From an uncultured Kordiimonas sp. (GTDB taxonomy: Bacteria > Pseudomonadota > Alphaproteobacteria > Sphingomonadales > Kordiimonadaceae): DNA of 64,000 nucleotides. Positions 63,331 to 64,000 of the stretch are shown here, one piece after another. The stretch lies in contig CANLMI010000003.1 in assembly GCA_947492375.1 (NCBI GenBank), positions 1 to 64,000 of the forward strand, read 5' to 3'. The notes under the pieces are model-generated. The model did no database searches and was not told the DNA's origin. It was given only the letters and a program-made list of their open reading frames with translations. A program made the position numbers and the translations under genes. Positions within the stretch are counted from its first letter, which is position 1, and each line of letters starts with the position of its first letter.

Positions 63331-64000
63331 TTAAGCTTTATGAGGGGACCATTTTTCTAACACTGTTGTTACCTTGGTGTCTTTTCCGTCAATAGTAACG
63401 CCTTTTATAATTATTTTCTCACCAACAACGTTCGCCATAACTACAACAGCCAATAAATGGTAGAAAAAGTCAAATGTTGCTATATTCACGGTTAATCCAC
63501 CTACTGCATACCCAACGAGACTGAGTTGTATGGCAGCACATAAGTCTGAAAGCCATTTCGTTTGATCGTATGGTCGGAAGCGTTTTGCAGCACTGCCAGC
63601 GGAATACCAGCCAGTGAACAAGATACTTAGGAAGAGAATAAGCCCGACATATCCGTGTTCAGCTAACACTTCGAAATATATTGAGTGAGGGGCGCGGGGT
63701 TTAAAGCCTGATGGCATATATAGTTCGCGGGCTTTGTCATCATAAAATACATCAAATCCTCCTCCCTCAAGAATATTGTCACCAGCTAAGTTAGTGGAAA
63801 ATTTCCACATAGAAACCCGGCCTACAAAACTATCATCCTCGGTGGCGTTTTCAGTGCTTTGGATTCTGTTTTTCCAACTATCAGGCATGAAGGTTACTGC
63901 GCCGATCACCAAGGGAACAACAAGTGCAATATAAACGAACTTTTTGTTGCTTTTTAGTAAGGTCATAGCCATTACCGCCGCAAAAGCAACAAAACCGCCA
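63331..64000 (-). CDS. O-antigen ligase/polymerase-like membrane protein (partial)
   Basis: The frame is open to the window edge, so the N-terminus is outside; 223 codons are visible. Membrane segments alternate with a loop carrying SFVGRVSMWKFSTNLAGDN and APHSIYFEVLAEHGYVGLIL, the PHS…E..GxxG pattern of the O-antigen ligase (Wzy_C) superfamily. It would move or join lipid-linked glycans in the periplasm. It marks the start of a surface-polysaccharide region to the right. Confidence 0.75.
   Translation of the reverse strand, partial: GGFVAFAAVMAMTLLKSNKKFVYIALVVPLVIGAVTFMPDSWKNRIQSTENATEDDSFVGRVSMWKFSTNLAGDNILEGGGFDVFYDDKARELYMPSGFKPRAPHSIYFEVLAEHGYVGLILFLSILFTGWYSAGSAAKRFRPYDQTKWLSDLCAAIQLSLVGYAVGGLTVNIATFDFFYHLLAVVVMANVVGEKIIIKGVTIDGKDTKVTTVLEKWSPHKA

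Noticed and set aside
1-64000. CRISPR arrays or rRNA genes
   Set aside because: No regularly spaced direct repeats and no rRNA-like sequence were seen.

Overview
The window reads as the chromosome of a moderately AT-rich marine Alphaproteobacterium; a Kordiimonadales-like lineage is my inference. The main evidence is the core block at 31.5-41.6 kb (small ALRANLRRRK protein, dcd, murA, DUF2948, short-form hisG, hisD, UPF0262, a CX5R phosphatase, infA, maf, a short RNase G, yacG, tRNA-Phe), a typical alphaproteobacterial order. Large TonB-dependent receptors, SlyX, M16 and S41 peptidases and a psp stress operon fit the same picture.

Layout. Positions 1-93 are the tail of an NRPS gene. Positions 359-31275 are a composite, partly decayed integrative element. 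It is bounded by direct copies of a tRNA-3'-end-like core (363-377 and 31261-31275), each preceded by a 58-bp module with the same inverted-repeat arms. Its left end carries a large serine recombinase gene with a Trp-to-amber nonsense codon; that gene's last codons run through the att core. Next come a duplicated/frameshifted gene pair, an ankyrin gene with an in-frame stop, a GHKL-ATPase/TIGR02391 protein, a structured-RNA candidate, a resolvase and a lipoprotein. An AT-rich cassette follows (8.77-14.33 kb): a PUA/EVE-like + GHKL + histidine-kinase protein, a receiver-domain protein, a C5 cytosine methyltransferase and a convergent 5'-truncated Vsr. The Vsr is fused in frame to a truncated VirD4/TraG. 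Further right are mobilisation remnants (possible oriT, J-domain protein, relaxase tail), a DUF5343/HEPN pair, a 5'-truncated hydrolase with two envelope proteins, and a sigma54 module: an FHA-type enhancer-binding protein, a Ser/Thr kinase with TPRs, a small protein, then a triple-dyad upstream site and a GG-N10-GC promoter in front of two putative effector genes.

From 31.5 kb on the DNA is ordinary chromosome: tRNA-Thr, the core block, tRNA-Phe, a frameshifted TonB receptor, an S41 peptidase divergent from a wHTH-TPR regulator, agmatinase-like speB, and a second, intact TonB receptor followed by a 44-aa secreted peptide gene and a TPR/aspartyl beta-hydroxylase. Then come slyX, a lipoprotein M16 peptidase, a Cys/Met PLP enzyme, rluA, a histidine phosphatase, pspCBA with an extra 56-aa ORF behind a sigma54 promoter, divergent pspF, and a partial O-antigen-ligase-like gene.

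How the genes work together. The 8.77-14.0 kb operon is the best candidate for an undescribed system: a modified-base-reader-like domain on a histidine kinase, a dedicated receiver protein and a Dcm/Vsr pair in overlapping genes suggest a restriction-modification or defence system controlled by phosphorelay (inference). The 24.8-31.1 kb module looks like a self-contained signalling circuit that switches on its own output genes through sigma54. No CRISPR array or rRNA is present.
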